A model generated the notes under the pieces. It was given only the letters and a program-made list of their open reading frames with translations. It was not told the origin of the DNA and did no database searches. A stretch of DNA of 64,000 bases from Flavobacterium sediminis (GTDB lineage: Bacteria > Bacteroidota > Bacteroidia > Flavobacteriales > Flavobacteriaceae). Positions 8,880-18,466 of the stretch are shown piece by piece. A program made the translations under genes and the position numbers. The stretch covers positions 1,674,001 through 1,738,000 of the forward strand of contig NZ_CP029463.1 of NCBI RefSeq assembly GCF_003148385.1, read 5' to 3'. The stretch's first letter is position 1. Each line of letters starts with the position of its first letter.

Positions 8880-9317
8880 ATGAAAAAAGTTTTAATACTC
8901 TTATTGTTATCTTTCTCTGTTTTGAGTTTTTCTCAAAAAGTAAAATTTAAAAAAGGGAACGTTTTGATTGACGGTGTTGAAGTTTATAAATATGAAAATG
9001 AAGGGTCAACAATGACGTTGTCTACATTAGGCGGAGAAGAATTTGTTTCTTTTTTAAGTACGTCGTATGAAGTTCCCAACCCTGCCAGAAGCCAACCGGG
9101 AGGACATAATTATCCGGCTACTCTTAAAAAATATGTTGTTACGGTTAGATTCTTAGAGTCCGGAAAGGAACTGTTTACGGATTTGAGCAGTAAAGAAATT
9201 GCTAAAGCCATCAATAAATCTGAATTAGTATCTGAAGACGGAAGTATTGATGAAGAAAAATTAGATAAATTTATTAACAAGTATAATAATGAAACATTAA
9301 AATTAAAGATTTACTAA
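8880..9317 (+). CDS. Small exported protein of unknown function inside the atp operon
   Basis: 145 residues with a clear signal peptide (MKKVLILLLLSFSVLSFSQ). The mature part is beta-rich at first (KVKFKKGNVLIDGVEVYKYENEGS...STLGGEEFVSF), then helical and charged (DGSIDEEKLDKFINKYNNETLKL). I recognise no enzyme motif; the opening resembles small flavobacterial proteins that carry an xGNVLxDG beta segment. It starts 22 nt after atpH, on the same strand, and atpA follows after 34 nt, so it must be co-transcribed with the ATP synthase. It is a real gene by codon pattern and signal peptide. Confidence 0.8.
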   Translation: MKKVLILLLLSFSVLSFSQKVKFKKGNVLIDGVEVYKYENEGSTMTLSTLGGEEFVSFLSTSYEVPNPARSQPGGHNYPATLKKYVVTVRFLESGKELFTDLSSKEIAKAINKSELVSEDGSIDEEKLDKFINKYNNETLKLKIY

Positions 9318-9351
9318 AAGTTTTTAATTGAAAATGAAATAATTAAATATT

Positions 9352-10926
9352 ATGGCTGAAATTAAACCTGCTGAAATATCAGCAATATTAAAAAAGCAAC
9401 TATCAGGTTTTGAATCTGGTGCTACTTTAGAAGAAGTTGGAACAGTACTTCAGGTGGGTGACGGTATTGCTCGTGTTTATGGATTGTCTAATGCTCAATA
9501 CGGTGAGTTGGTTCAATTCGAAAACGGATTAGAAGCAATCGTATTGAACTTAGAAGAAGATAATGTTGGGGTAGTATTGTTAGGTCCTTCAACAGGTATT
9601 AAAGAAGGTTCAACTGTAAAAAGAACACAACGTATCGCATCTCTTAAAGTAGGAGAGCAAATGGTAGGACGTGTAGTAGACACTTTAGGTTTCCCAATCG
9701 ACGGTAAAGGTCCTATTGGCGGAGATTTATATGAAATGCCGCTTGAGCGTAAAGCTCCGGGAGTTATTTTCCGTCAACCGGTAAACGAACCGTTACAAAC
9801 AGGTATTAAAGCAGTTGATGCCATGATTCCTGTAGGTAGAGGACAACGTGAGTTGGTAATCGGTGACCGTCAAACTGGTAAAACTACAGTTTGTATCGAT
9901 ACGATCTTAAATCAAAAAGAATTTTATGATGCCGGAAAACCGGTATTCTGTATATATGTTGCAGTAGGACAAAAAGCATCTACAGTTGCAGCTATCGCTA
10001 AAACTTTAGAAGATAAAGGTGCAATGGCTTATACAGTTATTGTTGCTGCTAATGCTTCTGACCCTGCTCCAATGCAAGTTTACGCTCCTTTTGCCGGTGC
10101 TGCTATCGGTGAGTATTTCCGTGATACAGGTCGTCCGGCTTTAATTGTTTATGATGATTTGTCTAAACAAGCGGTGGCATATCGTGAGGTGTCTTTGTTA
10201 TTAAGAAGACCACCGGGACGTGAAGCTTATCCGGGAGACGTATTCTACTTACACTCAAGATTATTAGAGCGTGCTGCTAAAGTGATTGCAGATGATGAAA
10301 TCGCTAAAACAATGAATGACTTACCGGAATCATTAAAACCGATCGTTAAAGGTGGTGGTTCGTTAACGGCGTTACCAATCATTGAAACACAAGCAGGTGA
10401 CGTTTCTGCTTATATTCCGACTAACGTAATTTCGATTACTGACGGTCAGATTTTCTTAGAGTCAGACTTGTTCAATTCAGGTGTTCGCCCTGCAATTAAC
10501 GTAGGTATCTCTGTATCTCGTGTAGGAGGTTCGGCTCAAATTAAATCAATGAAAAAAGTAGCAGGTACATTAAAATTAGACCAGGCACAATATCGTGAGC
10601 TTGAAGCTTTCGCGAAGTTCGGTTCTGATTTGGATGCTGCAACAATGAATGTAATTGAAAAAGGTAAACGTAACGTAGAGATCTTAAAACAATCAGTAAA
10701 CGATCCGTATACTGTAGAAGATCAGGTTGCAATTATCTATGCCGGTTCTAAAAACTTATTGAGAAATGTTCCGGTTGATAAAGTAAAAGAATTTGAAAAA
10801 GATTTCTTAGCATACTTAGGAGCTAAGCACCGTGATACATTAGATGCTTTAAAAGCAGGTAAATTTGATGATACGATCACTGATGTATTAGAAAAAGTAG
10901 CAAAAGAAATTTCAGCAAAATATTAA
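9352..10926 (+). CDS. atpA: F0F1 ATP synthase subunit alpha
   Basis: 524 residues with the three F1 domains: an N-terminal beta barrel, a nucleotide domain with Walker A G171-DRQTGK-T178 and the alpha signature [24 protein letters not shown], and the helical C-terminus. It binds a non-catalytic nucleotide and forms the F1 head with beta. The beta and epsilon genes are not nearby, as is usual in Bacteroidota, where atpD-atpC form a separate unit. Codon use is biased to the preferred set, consistent with high expression. Confidence 0.98.
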   Translation: MAEIKPAEISAILKKQLSGFESGATLEEVGTVLQVGDGIARVYGLSNAQYGELVQFENGLEAIVLNLEEDNVGVVLLGPSTGIKEGSTVKRTQRIASLKVGEQMVGRVVDTLGFPIDGKGPIGGDLYEMPLERKAPGVIFRQPVNEPLQTGIKAVDAMIPVGRGQRELVIGDRQTGKTTVCIDTILNQKEFYDAGKPVFCIYVAVGQKASTVAAIAKTLEDKGAMAYTVIVAANASDPAPMQVYAPFAGAAIGEYFRDTGRPALIVYDDLSKQAVAYREVSLLLRRPPGREAYPGDVFYLHSRLLERAAKVIADDEIAKTMNDLPESLKPIVKGGGSLTALPIIETQAGDVSAYIPTNVISITDGQIFLESDLFNSGVRPAINVGISVSRVGGSAQIKSMKKVAGTLKLDQAQYRELEAFAKFGSDLDAATMNVIEKGKRNVEILKQSVNDPYTVEDQVAIIYAGSKNLLRNVPVDKVKEFEKDFLAYLGAKHRDTLDALKAGKFDDTITDVLEKVAKEISAKY

Positions 10927-10936
10927 TAGAATAGGT

Positions 10937-10977
10937 AAAAGGAGAATGGTAGTAGGTTAGAGAACCTATTGCCTTTT
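10937..10977 (+). other. Intergenic RNA hairpin between atpA and atpG
   Basis: TAGGTT (10953-10958), loop AGAG and AACCTA (10963-10968) form a perfect inner stem. AAAAGG at 10937-10942 can pair with CCTTTT at 10972-10977 as an outer stem across an asymmetric bulge. No terminal U-tract follows, so it is more likely an mRNA processing or stabilising structure than a terminator. Confidence 0.5.
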
Positions 10978-11002
10978 CCCCTTAACCAAATACCTAAAAA
11001 GA

Positions 11003-11860
11003 ATGGCAAACTTAAAGGAAATTAGAAATAGAATCAGTTCCGTTCAGTCAACGATGCAGATTACATCAGCGATGAAAATGGTTTCTGCAGCTAAATTAAA
11101 GAAAGCGCAAGATGCTATTACAGCTATGCGTCCTTATGCTGAGAAATTAACGGAATTATTACAAAATTTAAGTGCTACATTAGAGGGAAATACCGGTGGA
11201 GCTTTTGCTGAACAAAGAGAAGTAAACAAGGTTTTAATTGTTGCTGTAACTTCTAACAGAGGTCTTTGTGGAGCTTTTAATGCCAATGTGATTAAAGAAG
11301 TAAAAAACAGAGTGAACTTTTACCAAGGAAAGCAAGTTGACGTGGTTTCTATCGGTAAAAAAGGAAACGATATTTTAAGCAAAACCAATACGATACTTGC
11401 TAATTATAGTTCTGTTTTTGACGATTTAACATTTGATAAAGTAGCTGATATTGCTCAGGTATTAATGGATAAGTTTGTAGCAGCTGAGTATGATAAAATT
11501 GAAATTGTATACAACAATTTCAAAAATGCCGCTACTCAAATTGTAAAAACAGAACAGTTTTTACCATTGGCACCGATTGCCGAAGGTGAAGCGATAGCTT
11601 CTGATTACATTTTTGAACCTTCTAAAGAAGAAATCGTGTCAACATTGATTCCTAAATCATTAGAGACACAATTATATAAATCTGTTCGCGATTCATTTGC
11701 TGCTGAGCACGGCGCTCGTATGACAGCAATGCATAAAGCTACAGATAATGCAACAGCATTGCGTAACCAATTGAAATTAACGTATAACAAAGCACGTCAG
11801 GCTGCAATTACAGGAGAGATCTTAGAGATTGTAGGTGGTGCAGAAGCGTTAAACGGATAA
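11003..11860 (+). CDS. atpG: F0F1 ATP synthase subunit gamma
   Basis: 285 residues with both diagnostic ends: MANLKEIRNRISSVQSTMQITSAMKMVSAAKLKKAQ at the N-terminus and the C-terminal helix NATALRNQLKLTYNKARQAAITGEILEIVGGAEAL. These form the coiled-coil rotor shaft that turns inside F1; GLCGAFNANV is also conserved. It is the last gene of the operon and is closed by a strong terminator 22 nt downstream. Confidence 0.97.
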   Translation: MANLKEIRNRISSVQSTMQITSAMKMVSAAKLKKAQDAITAMRPYAEKLTELLQNLSATLEGNTGGAFAEQREVNKVLIVAVTSNRGLCGAFNANVIKEVKNRVNFYQGKQVDVVSIGKKGNDILSKTNTILANYSSVFDDLTFDKVADIAQVLMDKFVAAEYDKIEIVYNNFKNAATQIVKTEQFLPLAPIAEGEAIASDYIFEPSKEEIVSTLIPKSLETQLYKSVRDSFAAEHGARMTAMHKATDNATALRNQLKLTYNKARQAAITGEILEIVGGAEALNG

Positions 11861-11881
11861 TATTTGATAAAGAAGATTTTA

Positions 11882-11917
11882 AAGAAAGAGCCAAACATTT
11901 ATGTTTGGCTCTTTCTT
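11882..11917 (+). terminator. Bidirectional terminator closing the atp operon
   Basis: A perfect 17-bp stem (11882-11898 with 11901-11917) around a TT loop, with core GAGCCAAACAT/ATGTTTGGCTC and AT-rich tails on both sides. It lies between convergent atpG and the prolyl oligopeptidase gene, whose stop codon (11916-11918) overlaps its right arm, so it can serve both strands. Confidence 0.9.
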
Positions 11918-13997
11918 ATTTAGTTAATGTTTCCCAGATAAAACTATAAAATTCAGCTTCTTGTTTTACTCGGTCGGTATAATTAGCAATTTTACCATAG
12001 TGCCCGGCCTTTTCTTTTACCATTAAATATACAGGATTCTTTTGAGCCTGCCTTTCTTGGAGTTTTGCTGCAAATTTATAAGAGTGAATAGGAGGTACTC
12101 TGTCATCATTTTCGCTGGTAATGATTAATGTAATAGGATAGTTAACATCATCTTTTATATTATGAAGAGGAGAGTAGGCTTTTAAATAATCGAAATCTTC
12201 TTTAACATTCGGATCACCGAATTCGTCTAAATGTCTAACGCCAATAGTATATTCATCAAATCTGAGCATGTCATAAGCCCCTACTTTCGGAACTGCAACT
12301 TTAAACAGTTCCGGACGCTGGGTTAATGCAACCCCAACAACAAGTCCGCCATGAGAAGTCCCGGAAATAGCAAGTTTTTCAGAAGAAGTATAACCGCTTG
12401 AAATTAAAAATTCAGCAGCATCGATAAAATCGTTAAAAGTATTCATTTTTTTATCTTTTCGACCGTTCTTATGCCAACTTATTCCTTTGTCTCCTCCGCC
12501 TCTTATTTCAGCATAGGCATAAACACCACCTTTTTCTAAAAAATGTAAAAGACCAACGTCATATTTTGGGGAACTGATGATCCCGAATCCACCGTAAGCT
12601 TCTAAAAGTGTTGGGTTTTGCCCGTTTAGTTCAATTCCCTTTTTGTAAATAATAGTTATAGGAATGTTTTTATTGTCTCTGCTTTTATAGGTTATGTTCT
12701 TAGTTTCAAAATAATCAAACGGGAATAATGTTGGTTTAGGTCGTATATAACTGTTGTAATAGACATTGCTTTTACCTGTGTCAATATTTAATTTGTAATT
12801 CAGATAAGAGATAGTGTACGAATAAAAAGTGACATACAACTCGTTGGTTTTACTATCAAAGAAACGAATGTTAAGGTTCATGCTGTAAGGCGCTTCAAAT
12901 TTACGGATCAGTTTTCCGTTGTAGTCGTTAACGTTGATATAGTAATTCCCTTCGTGTTTGTATTTGCAAATAATATAGTCTTTTGTAAAGTAAGAGTCCA
13001 GTAATAAATGATTGTAATATTGAGGGATAACAGTTGTTTGAACAGAAGGATTGCGGATAGAGAATTTGCTTAGACTTCCCCAAGGATATTTATTATTGAT
13101 ATAATAAATACTGTCATTCTTGAAGTTTACAAATTCAAAATTATTTGAGTCTTCTTTAAGAAAAGGAACAAGTGTAAAGTCTGTAGAATTACTTAGATTG
13201 ATGTAATAATAGTTCTTTAAACTTTCTTCTTTATTGGTCTCAATGATAAATAATTTACTTCCTTTTCTCGTATAATCAAATGTACTTTCCTTATCGGTTG
13301 TATCAAGGATTAACTGATCTTGATCTTGTTTTTCGCCTATTCGATGAAAAAACAATTGAAATGTAGAGTCCTTAGCTACTTTATTGATGTTAGCATTTTT
13401 TTTGTAGAAAATACCCTCATCGAAGTTCCAGGTTAAATTAGAGAATTTAACATCCTTAAGAACATCTTCCAGATATTCCTGTTTGGGAATATTAACAAAT
13501 CGGATTTCATGCCTGTCACTTCCGTCAACACTTACTTGGTATGCCAGATATTTTGAGTTTTTGGAAGGGGAATAATTTGAAATAAAAACAGAATTGTCTT
13601 TGTAGACACTATAAGGATCAACCAATTCTTTTGGCATATCATCAAGATTTTCTCGGTAATGCAATACACCAGGCTTGTCTTTGTCCAGTCTGTAATTTGA
13701 ATAAAAATATTTCCCCCGTTTTGAAGGGAGCGTGTTGGTTGAAAGCGATTGGTAGTCTTTTATTTTAAATAAAAAATTATTGTCTTTAACAGCCTTTTCA
13801 AGTACCTCTTGAGTTTTTTCGTTTTGTTGATTAATCCACTCCTTTACTTCCGGATCATTGTTTTTTTCTAGCCATACATATTGGTCAATATAGCGATAAT
13901 CAAATCTTGAGAACTCACCCGGTGCTTTTTGTGAAGTTTGAGATCGGGAAATGAAAGAGATCAATAAAAAGAATGAAAACAGGGGTAAAAGTCTCAT
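11916..13997 (-). CDS. Prolyl oligopeptidase family serine peptidase (S9)
   Basis: 693 residues with a signal peptide (MRLLPLFSFFLLISFISRSQ) and the POP start FSRFDYRYIDQYVWLEKNNDPEVKEWINQQN. A beta-propeller follows and then the alpha/beta-hydrolase domain. The nucleophile is Ser548 in SGTSHGGL (usually GGSNGGL), with Asp in SENDDRVPP and His666 in KAGHYGK. It should cleave proline-containing peptides in the periplasm or outside the cell. It is a single gene with a divergent flippase operon upstream. The substitution around the nucleophile is mild and leaves the catalytic triad intact. Confidence 0.93.
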   Translation of the reverse strand: MRLLPLFSFFLLISFISRSQTSQKAPGEFSRFDYRYIDQYVWLEKNNDPEVKEWINQQNEKTQEVLEKAVKDNNFLFKIKDYQSLSTNTLPSKRGKYFYSNYRLDKDKPGVLHYRENLDDMPKELVDPYSVYKDNSVFISNYSPSKNSKYLAYQVSVDGSDRHEIRFVNIPKQEYLEDVLKDVKFSNLTWNFDEGIFYKKNANINKVAKDSTFQLFFHRIGEKQDQDQLILDTTDKESTFDYTRKGSKLFIIETNKEESLKNYYYINLSNSTDFTLVPFLKEDSNNFEFVNFKNDSIYYINNKYPWGSLSKFSIRNPSVQTTVIPQYYNHLLLDSYFTKDYIICKYKHEGNYYINVNDYNGKLIRKFEAPYSMNLNIRFFDSKTNELYVTFYSYTISYLNYKLNIDTGKSNVYYNSYIRPKPTLFPFDYFETKNITYKSRDNKNIPITIIYKKGIELNGQNPTLLEAYGGFGIISSPKYDVGLLHFLEKGGVYAYAEIRGGGDKGISWHKNGRKDKKMNTFNDFIDAAEFLISSGYTSSEKLAISGTSHGGLVVGVALTQRPELFKVAVPKVGAYDMLRFDEYTIGVRHLDEFGDPNVKEDFDYLKAYSPLHNIKDDVNYPITLIITSENDDRVPPIHSYKFAAKLQERQAQKNPVYLMVKEKAGHYGKIANYTDRVKQEAEFYSFIWETLTK

Positions 13998-14147
13998 AAA
14001 AAACGATTTTTAAATACAAAAGCGGAAAAATACTATATTTTAATTAGAATAAGAATGTTTTTTTAAAACGAAACAGAGTAAATCTTCCCGATTAATTTTT
14101 CTAACCGTCAAAATAATTACTTTTGTAGTAGCAAAAACAAATAAAAC

Positions 14148-15602
14148 TTGAGCTTATATAAAAACCTTTTTAAGCAAACCGCTATTTATGGCTTGGCAAC
14201 AGTAGTGCCGAGAATAATGAGTGTTATATTGACTCCTCTTTATGTTTACTACCTAACGGATAAAAGTAAAATGGGAGAAGTTACCATTATCTTCTCATGG
14301 TTAGTATTTTTCAATGTGGTACTTTCCTACGGAATGGAAACTTCTTTTTTCAGGTTTTATAACTCCGACGCAAAAAAAGAAGATGTGGTTTCCACTTCTA
14401 TGATCTCTTTGTTAGGCTCTACTTTGCTTTTTGTAGTTCTAGGATTGTTGTTTCAGCAAGGTATTTCAAATATAACAAGGATCAATACTGAATATATTGC
14501 GTATACGATCGGAATTTTAGCTTTAGATGCTCTGGTGATCATTCCGTTTTCTAAATTAAGAGCCGAAAGCCGCCCGATAAAATATGCCGTGATCAAAATT
14601 GCGAATGTGGGAATTAATTTAGGGTTGAATATCTTTTTCTTAGTGATCTTGCCTGAAATAGCAGCTAATAGTGCGTTCTTTCAATCCATATATTCAGAAA
14701 ATTTTCAGGTAGGTTACATTTTTGTTTCCAATCTGATTGCCAGTTCGTTCACACTACTGGTGTTGCTTCCGGATTATTTTAAGCTGAACTGGAATTTTGA
14801 CAAGCAATTATGGGAAAGGATGCTTCGTTACGGATTTCCTATTCTAATTGCGGGTATAGCTTTTGCTATCAACGAACATTTCGATAAAATTTTGCTGGAG
14901 TGGATGAATATCAGCTTGTCTGATATCGGAGCCTATTCAGCCTGTTACAAAATAGGGATGTTTATGGTCTTGTTCCGAACAGCATATACACTGGGAATAG
15001 AACCTTTTTTCTTTAGTCATGCTAAAAATGAAAATGCTCCTCAAACCTATGCCGAAATCACCAAGTATTTTGTTATCTTCGGTTCATTCATGGCATTAGG
15101 AGTTATTGTTTTTGCAGATGTTTTAAAAATTTTCTTAGTACCTAAGAGTGAGTATTGGACAGCGATGGATATTGTTCCGATAATCGTAATGGCTAATTTT
15201 TTCTTAGGGATTTATACAAACCTTTCTGTTTGGTATAAATTAATAGATAAAACAAAGATAGGGGCCTATATATCGGTAATAGGAGCAATTGTAACTTTAG
15301 TCTTCAATTTCTTATTTATACCTAAAATGAGTTATCTGGGATCGGCAATTGCAACCATATTGGCGTATGGAACTATGATGTTGATTTCTTATAAATTAGG
15401 ACAAAAACAATATCCTATTCCGTACGATAAGAAAAAAATAGGAATGTATCTCGGGCTATCAATCGTTTTAAGCGGTTTTTCATTTTATGTACCGATATTG
15501 AGACAAACCTATATTTTCGGGATCATCAGTTTAATCATTTTTGCTTATTTTGTATATAGAAATGAACGCGAATTAGTGTTGAAATTAATAAAACGAAAAT
15601 AG
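14148..15602 (+). CDS. Lipid-linked oligosaccharide flippase (MVF/polysaccharide biosynthesis family)
   Basis: 484 residues with about 12-14 membrane helices, opening LYKNLFKQTAIYGLATVVPRIMSVILTPLYVYYL, which is the standard start of O-antigen/teichoic-acid flippases of the MOP superfamily. It likely moves undecaprenyl-linked glycans across the inner membrane. The start is TTG at 14148, because no ATG lies nearby and the conserved SLYK begins there. TACTTTTG at 14118-14125 is a plausible -7 box. It heads an operon with dut 3 nt downstream. Confidence 0.87.
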   Translation: MSLYKNLFKQTAIYGLATVVPRIMSVILTPLYVYYLTDKSKMGEVTIIFSWLVFFNVVLSYGMETSFFRFYNSDAKKEDVVSTSMISLLGSTLLFVVLGLLFQQGISNITRINTEYIAYTIGILALDALVIIPFSKLRAESRPIKYAVIKIANVGINLGLNIFFLVILPEIAANSAFFQSIYSENFQVGYIFVSNLIASSFTLLVLLPDYFKLNWNFDKQLWERMLRYGFPILIAGIAFAINEHFDKILLEWMNISLSDIGAYSACYKIGMFMVLFRTAYTLGIEPFFFSHAKNENAPQTYAEITKYFVIFGSFMALGVIVFADVLKIFLVPKSEYWTAMDIVPIIVMANFFLGIYTNLSVWYKLIDKTKIGAYISVIGAIVTLVFNFLFIPKMSYLGSAIATILAYGTMMLISYKLGQKQYPIPYDKKKIGMYLGLSIVLSGFSFYVPILRQTYIFGIISLIIFAYFVYRNERELVLKLIKRK

Positions 15603-15605
15603 AAC

Positions 15606-16040
15606 ATGCAAATTAAAATTATCAATAAATCACAACACCCGTTACCGAATTATGAGACCATAGCATCTGCCGGAATGGATTTACGTGCTCAGATAGATGA
15701 GCCGATAGTACTGAAACCATTGGAAAGAGCTATAGTTAAAACCGGATTGTTTATTGAGCTCCCTATCGGTTATGAAGCTCAGGTTAGACCACGTAGCGGA
15801 TTGGCAGCTAAAAAAGGAATTACAGTATTGAATTCGCCGGGAACGGTTGATGCGGATTATCGTGGTGAAATTGGCGTAATTTTAGTAAATTTATCCCATG
15901 AAGATTTCACGATAGAAAACGGTGAAAGAATTGCTCAATTGGTTATTGCTAAGCACGAACGTGCCGAATGGATTGAAGTGGAAGAATTAACAGAAACATC
16001 AAGAGGTGCAGGAGGTTTTGGTAGTACCGGAGTGAAGTAG
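15606..16040 (+). CDS. dut: dUTP diphosphatase (dUTPase)
   Basis: 144 residues, the normal size of the trimeric enzyme, with all five motifs: [34 protein letters not shown] (catalytic Asp), ERIAQLVI and the C-terminal [10 protein letters not shown] lid. It hydrolyses dUTP to dUMP, keeping uracil out of DNA and feeding dTMP synthesis. It starts 3 nt after the flippase gene. Confidence 0.98.
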   Translation: MQIKIINKSQHPLPNYETIASAGMDLRAQIDEPIVLKPLERAIVKTGLFIELPIGYEAQVRPRSGLAAKKGITVLNSPGTVDADYRGEIGVILVNLSHEDFTIENGERIAQLVIAKHERAEWIEVEELTETSRGAGGFGSTGVK

Positions 16041-16043
16041 AAT

Positions 16044-16092
16044 TTCAATATTCAAAATTTAGAATGTTGAACTTTGAATAACAAATATTGAA
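16044..16092 (+). repeat. Intergenic inverted repeat between dut and the nucleotidyltransferase
   Basis: TTCAATATT (16044-16052) pairs with AATATTGAA (16084-16092), and inside it ATTCAAA (16050-16056) pairs in part with TTTGAAT (16073-16079). It is AT-rich, without a U-tract, and fills the only real gap in this operon. It may be a small dispersed palindrome or an RNA processing site; no second copy was noticed in the window. Confidence 0.45.
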
Positions 16093-16109
16093 GTTAAGAA
16101 CGTAAAAAC

Positions 16110-17120
16110 ATGAAAATAATAGTACCAATGGCGGGACGCGGGTCACGCCTTCGCCCACATACATTAACAGTTCCGAAACCTTTAATTCCGATTGCAGGTA
16201 AGCCCATTGTGCACCGTTTAGTGGAAGATATTGCCAAAGTGATCGATCAACCGATCGATGAAATAGCCTTTATCATTCATGAAAGTTTTGGCAGTGCCGT
16301 AGAAGAAGATTTGGTAGCAATAGCAAAAAGCTTAGGAACAAGAGGAACGATCTACTATCAAAATGAAGCATTAGGAACAGCACATGCTATTTTATGTGCT
16401 AAAGAAAGTATGAACGGACCTATCGTAGTGGCTTATGCAGATACATTGTTCAGAGCTGATTTTTCTTTAGATACAACAGCAGACAGTGTGATCTGGGTAA
16501 AACAGGTAGAAGATCCGAGTGCATTCGGAGTGGTGCAGTTAAACGATAAAAATGAGATCATTGATTTTGTAGAAAAACCGAAAGAGTTTGTTTCAGACTT
16601 AGCGATAATCGGGATTTATTATTTTAAATCTGGAGAAACTTTACGAGCAGAACTGCAATACTTGATTGATAATGACGTTGTAAAAGGAGGAGAATATCAA
16701 CTGACGGATGCATTAGAGAACATGAAACAAAAAGGGATGAAGTTTGTTCCGGGAAAAGTTGAAGAATGGATGGATTGTGGAAACAAGAACGTTACGGTTG
16801 ATACAAATTCCAGAATGTTGAGCTTTTTAGAAAGAGACGGAGAAATTTTAGTTTCGCAATCAGTTAAAATGATTAATGCAACCATAATTCCGCCGTGCTA
16901 TATCGGGAACAATGTAGAATTGGAAAATGCCACTATCGGACCGAATGTTTCCTTAGGCGACGGAACAAAAGTGATCAATTCACAAATTAAAAATAGTTTG
17001 GTACAGAGCAATGCGGTCATCGTCAATGCTAAATTAGACAATGCCATGATCGGAAATCACGCTAAGTTTGATGGTGAATTTACATCTGTAAGCATCGGAG
17101 ATTATTCCGTATTAGAATAG
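16110..17120 (+). CDS. Sugar-1-phosphate nucleotidyltransferase
   Basis: 336 residues. The N-terminal nucleotidyltransferase fold has the signature MAGRGSRLRPHTLTVPKPLIPIAGKPI, with the later VEKP and GGEYQLTDALE motifs. The C-terminal part is a left-handed beta-helix of hexapeptide repeats (IGNNVELENATIGPNVSLGDGTKV). It activates a sugar phosphate as an NDP-sugar for envelope glycans. Whether the product is dTDP-glucose, UDP- or GDP-sugar cannot be settled from sequence alone. The stop overlaps the GTG start of the next gene. Confidence 0.88.
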   Translation: MKIIVPMAGRGSRLRPHTLTVPKPLIPIAGKPIVHRLVEDIAKVIDQPIDEIAFIIHESFGSAVEEDLVAIAKSLGTRGTIYYQNEALGTAHAILCAKESMNGPIVVAYADTLFRADFSLDTTADSVIWVKQVEDPSAFGVVQLNDKNEIIDFVEKPKEFVSDLAIIGIYYFKSGETLRAELQYLIDNDVVKGGEYQLTDALENMKQKGMKFVPGKVEEWMDCGNKNVTVDTNSRMLSFLERDGEILVSQSVKMINATIIPPCYIGNNVELENATIGPNVSLGDGTKVINSQIKNSLVQSNAVIVNAKLDNAMIGNHAKFDGEFTSVSIGDYSVLE

Positions 17121-18466
17121 TGAAACAATTTAGAAAAATAGCGCTTTTTATTGGAATTATCGGTTTTGTCCTGCCAGCTTTGGCACAAGATAATCCTGAT
17201 GATATTGCTATGGTCAATGACGAATTAGAAAATAATTTTTATGAAGCAGTAAAGCAGCGAGCCATAGAAAATTATGACAAAGCAATTACTGCTATTGAAA
17301 AATGTATCGATTCTGATCCTGATAATGCAGCATTATATTATGAATTAGGTAAAAACAATCTGGATTTAAAAAAATATGCTGAAGCTGAAATAGCCTTTCA
17401 AAAAGCAGTTGATCTCAACCCTAATGAACGTTGGTACTGGAACGGTCTGTATGATGTATATTATACAACAAAAGAATATCCGAAATCAATTACCATTGTA
17501 AAAAAACTCATTGAATTTGATGAGAATATGAAAGAAGATCTGGTGTCTCTTTATGTATATACCGGTCAGCATGAAGAAGCTTTAAAGCTGTTGGAAGATA
17601 TGCAAAAGACTTCGGTTCTGAGTCAGACTATGGAATTCTATAAACGAAAACTAACAGAAGAGTCAGCGCAGAATGACGGATCTTTAGAATCAAAGCTAAG
17701 AAAAGCTATTGCGGAAAATCCGAAAAACGAACAATCTTATTTAGACCTCATGCTTTACTATTCACAAATGAATCAGGAAGAAAAGGCAATTGAAGTGGCC
17801 AAACAGTTGGCAAAAGAAATTCCCGATTCGGAATGGGCACAAATAAGTTTGTTTAAATTTTATCTAAATGAGAATGACGGTGAAAAAGCCGCCGATTCCA
17901 TGCTAAAGGTTTTAAAAAGCAAAGAGATAGATATCAAGTTAAAACACAGATTGTTAAATGAGTTTTTAATCTTCTCTGCCAATGCAACGCAATACGATGT
18001 CCAACTAGATCAAGCAGTCGATTTACTCTCAGAAGATAAAACCATTAATGTTTCAAAAGAAGTAGCCAAATTTTATTTCAACAAAAAGAATTACGAGAAA
18101 ACCTCATTGTTTCTGGAAAAAGCATTAATGCACGATCCGAATGACTGGGAAAGTATTTCACTGTTACTGGACAATTTAGCAAATGCAAAGAATTATGAAG
18201 CATTAGCGGTTAAAGCAGAAATTTTTATTGACACCTTTCCGGCACAGCCAAAATTGTATTATTATGCCGGCTTGGCTCATTTTAATTTAGGAGAATACAA
18301 GCAAGCGATTGATTTTTTAAAAAATGGCTTAGAATTTGTAGTAGATGATCCGGATCAGGAATTTTATTTTAATTACTTATTAGGCGAGTCTTACCGGGAA
18401 TTGGGAGACGAGAAACAAAGTAAACAGTATCTTTCCAAAGCCGAGAGTTTAAAAAGTCAAAAATGA
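17120..18466 (+). CDS. Periplasmic tetratricopeptide-repeat protein
   Basis: 448 residues with a signal peptide (MKQFRKIALFIGIIGFVLPALAQ) and many TPR units, for example AALYYELGKNNLDLKKYAEAEIAFQKAVDLNPNE and KLYYYAGLAHFNLGEYKQAIDFLKNGLEF. It starts at GTG 17120, overlapping the preceding TAG, so translation is probably coupled. TPR proteins in this conserved gene neighbourhood are thought to scaffold envelope assembly; the partner is unknown. The DUF4292 gene follows with an ATGA overlap. Confidence 0.85.
   Translation: MKQFRKIALFIGIIGFVLPALAQDNPDDIAMVNDELENNFYEAVKQRAIENYDKAITAIEKCIDSDPDNAALYYELGKNNLDLKKYAEAEIAFQKAVDLNPNERWYWNGLYDVYYTTKEYPKSITIVKKLIEFDENMKEDLVSLYVYTGQHEEALKLLEDMQKTSVLSQTMEFYKRKLTEESAQNDGSLESKLRKAIAENPKNEQSYLDLMLYYSQMNQEEKAIEVAKQLAKEIPDSEWAQISLFKFYLNENDGEKAADSMLKVLKSKEIDIKLKHRLLNEFLIFSANATQYDVQLDQAVDLLSEDKTINVSKEVAKFYFNKKNYEKTSLFLEKALMHDPNDWESISLLLDNLANAKNYEALAVKAEIFIDTFPAQPKLYYYAGLAHFNLGEYKQAIDFLKNGLEFVVDDPDQEFYFNYLLGESYRELGDEKQSKQYLSKAESLKSQK

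Noticed and set aside
11003..11860. Missing atpD and atpC as a broken ATP synthase operon
   Set aside because: In Bacteroidota the beta and epsilon genes usually form a separate unit elsewhere, and the strong terminator after atpG shows this is the natural operon end.
14148..14150. TTG start of the flippase gene as a sign of truncation
   Set aside because: The family-typical LYKNLFKQT sequence begins immediately after it, so the N-terminus is complete; TTG is simply the start codon.
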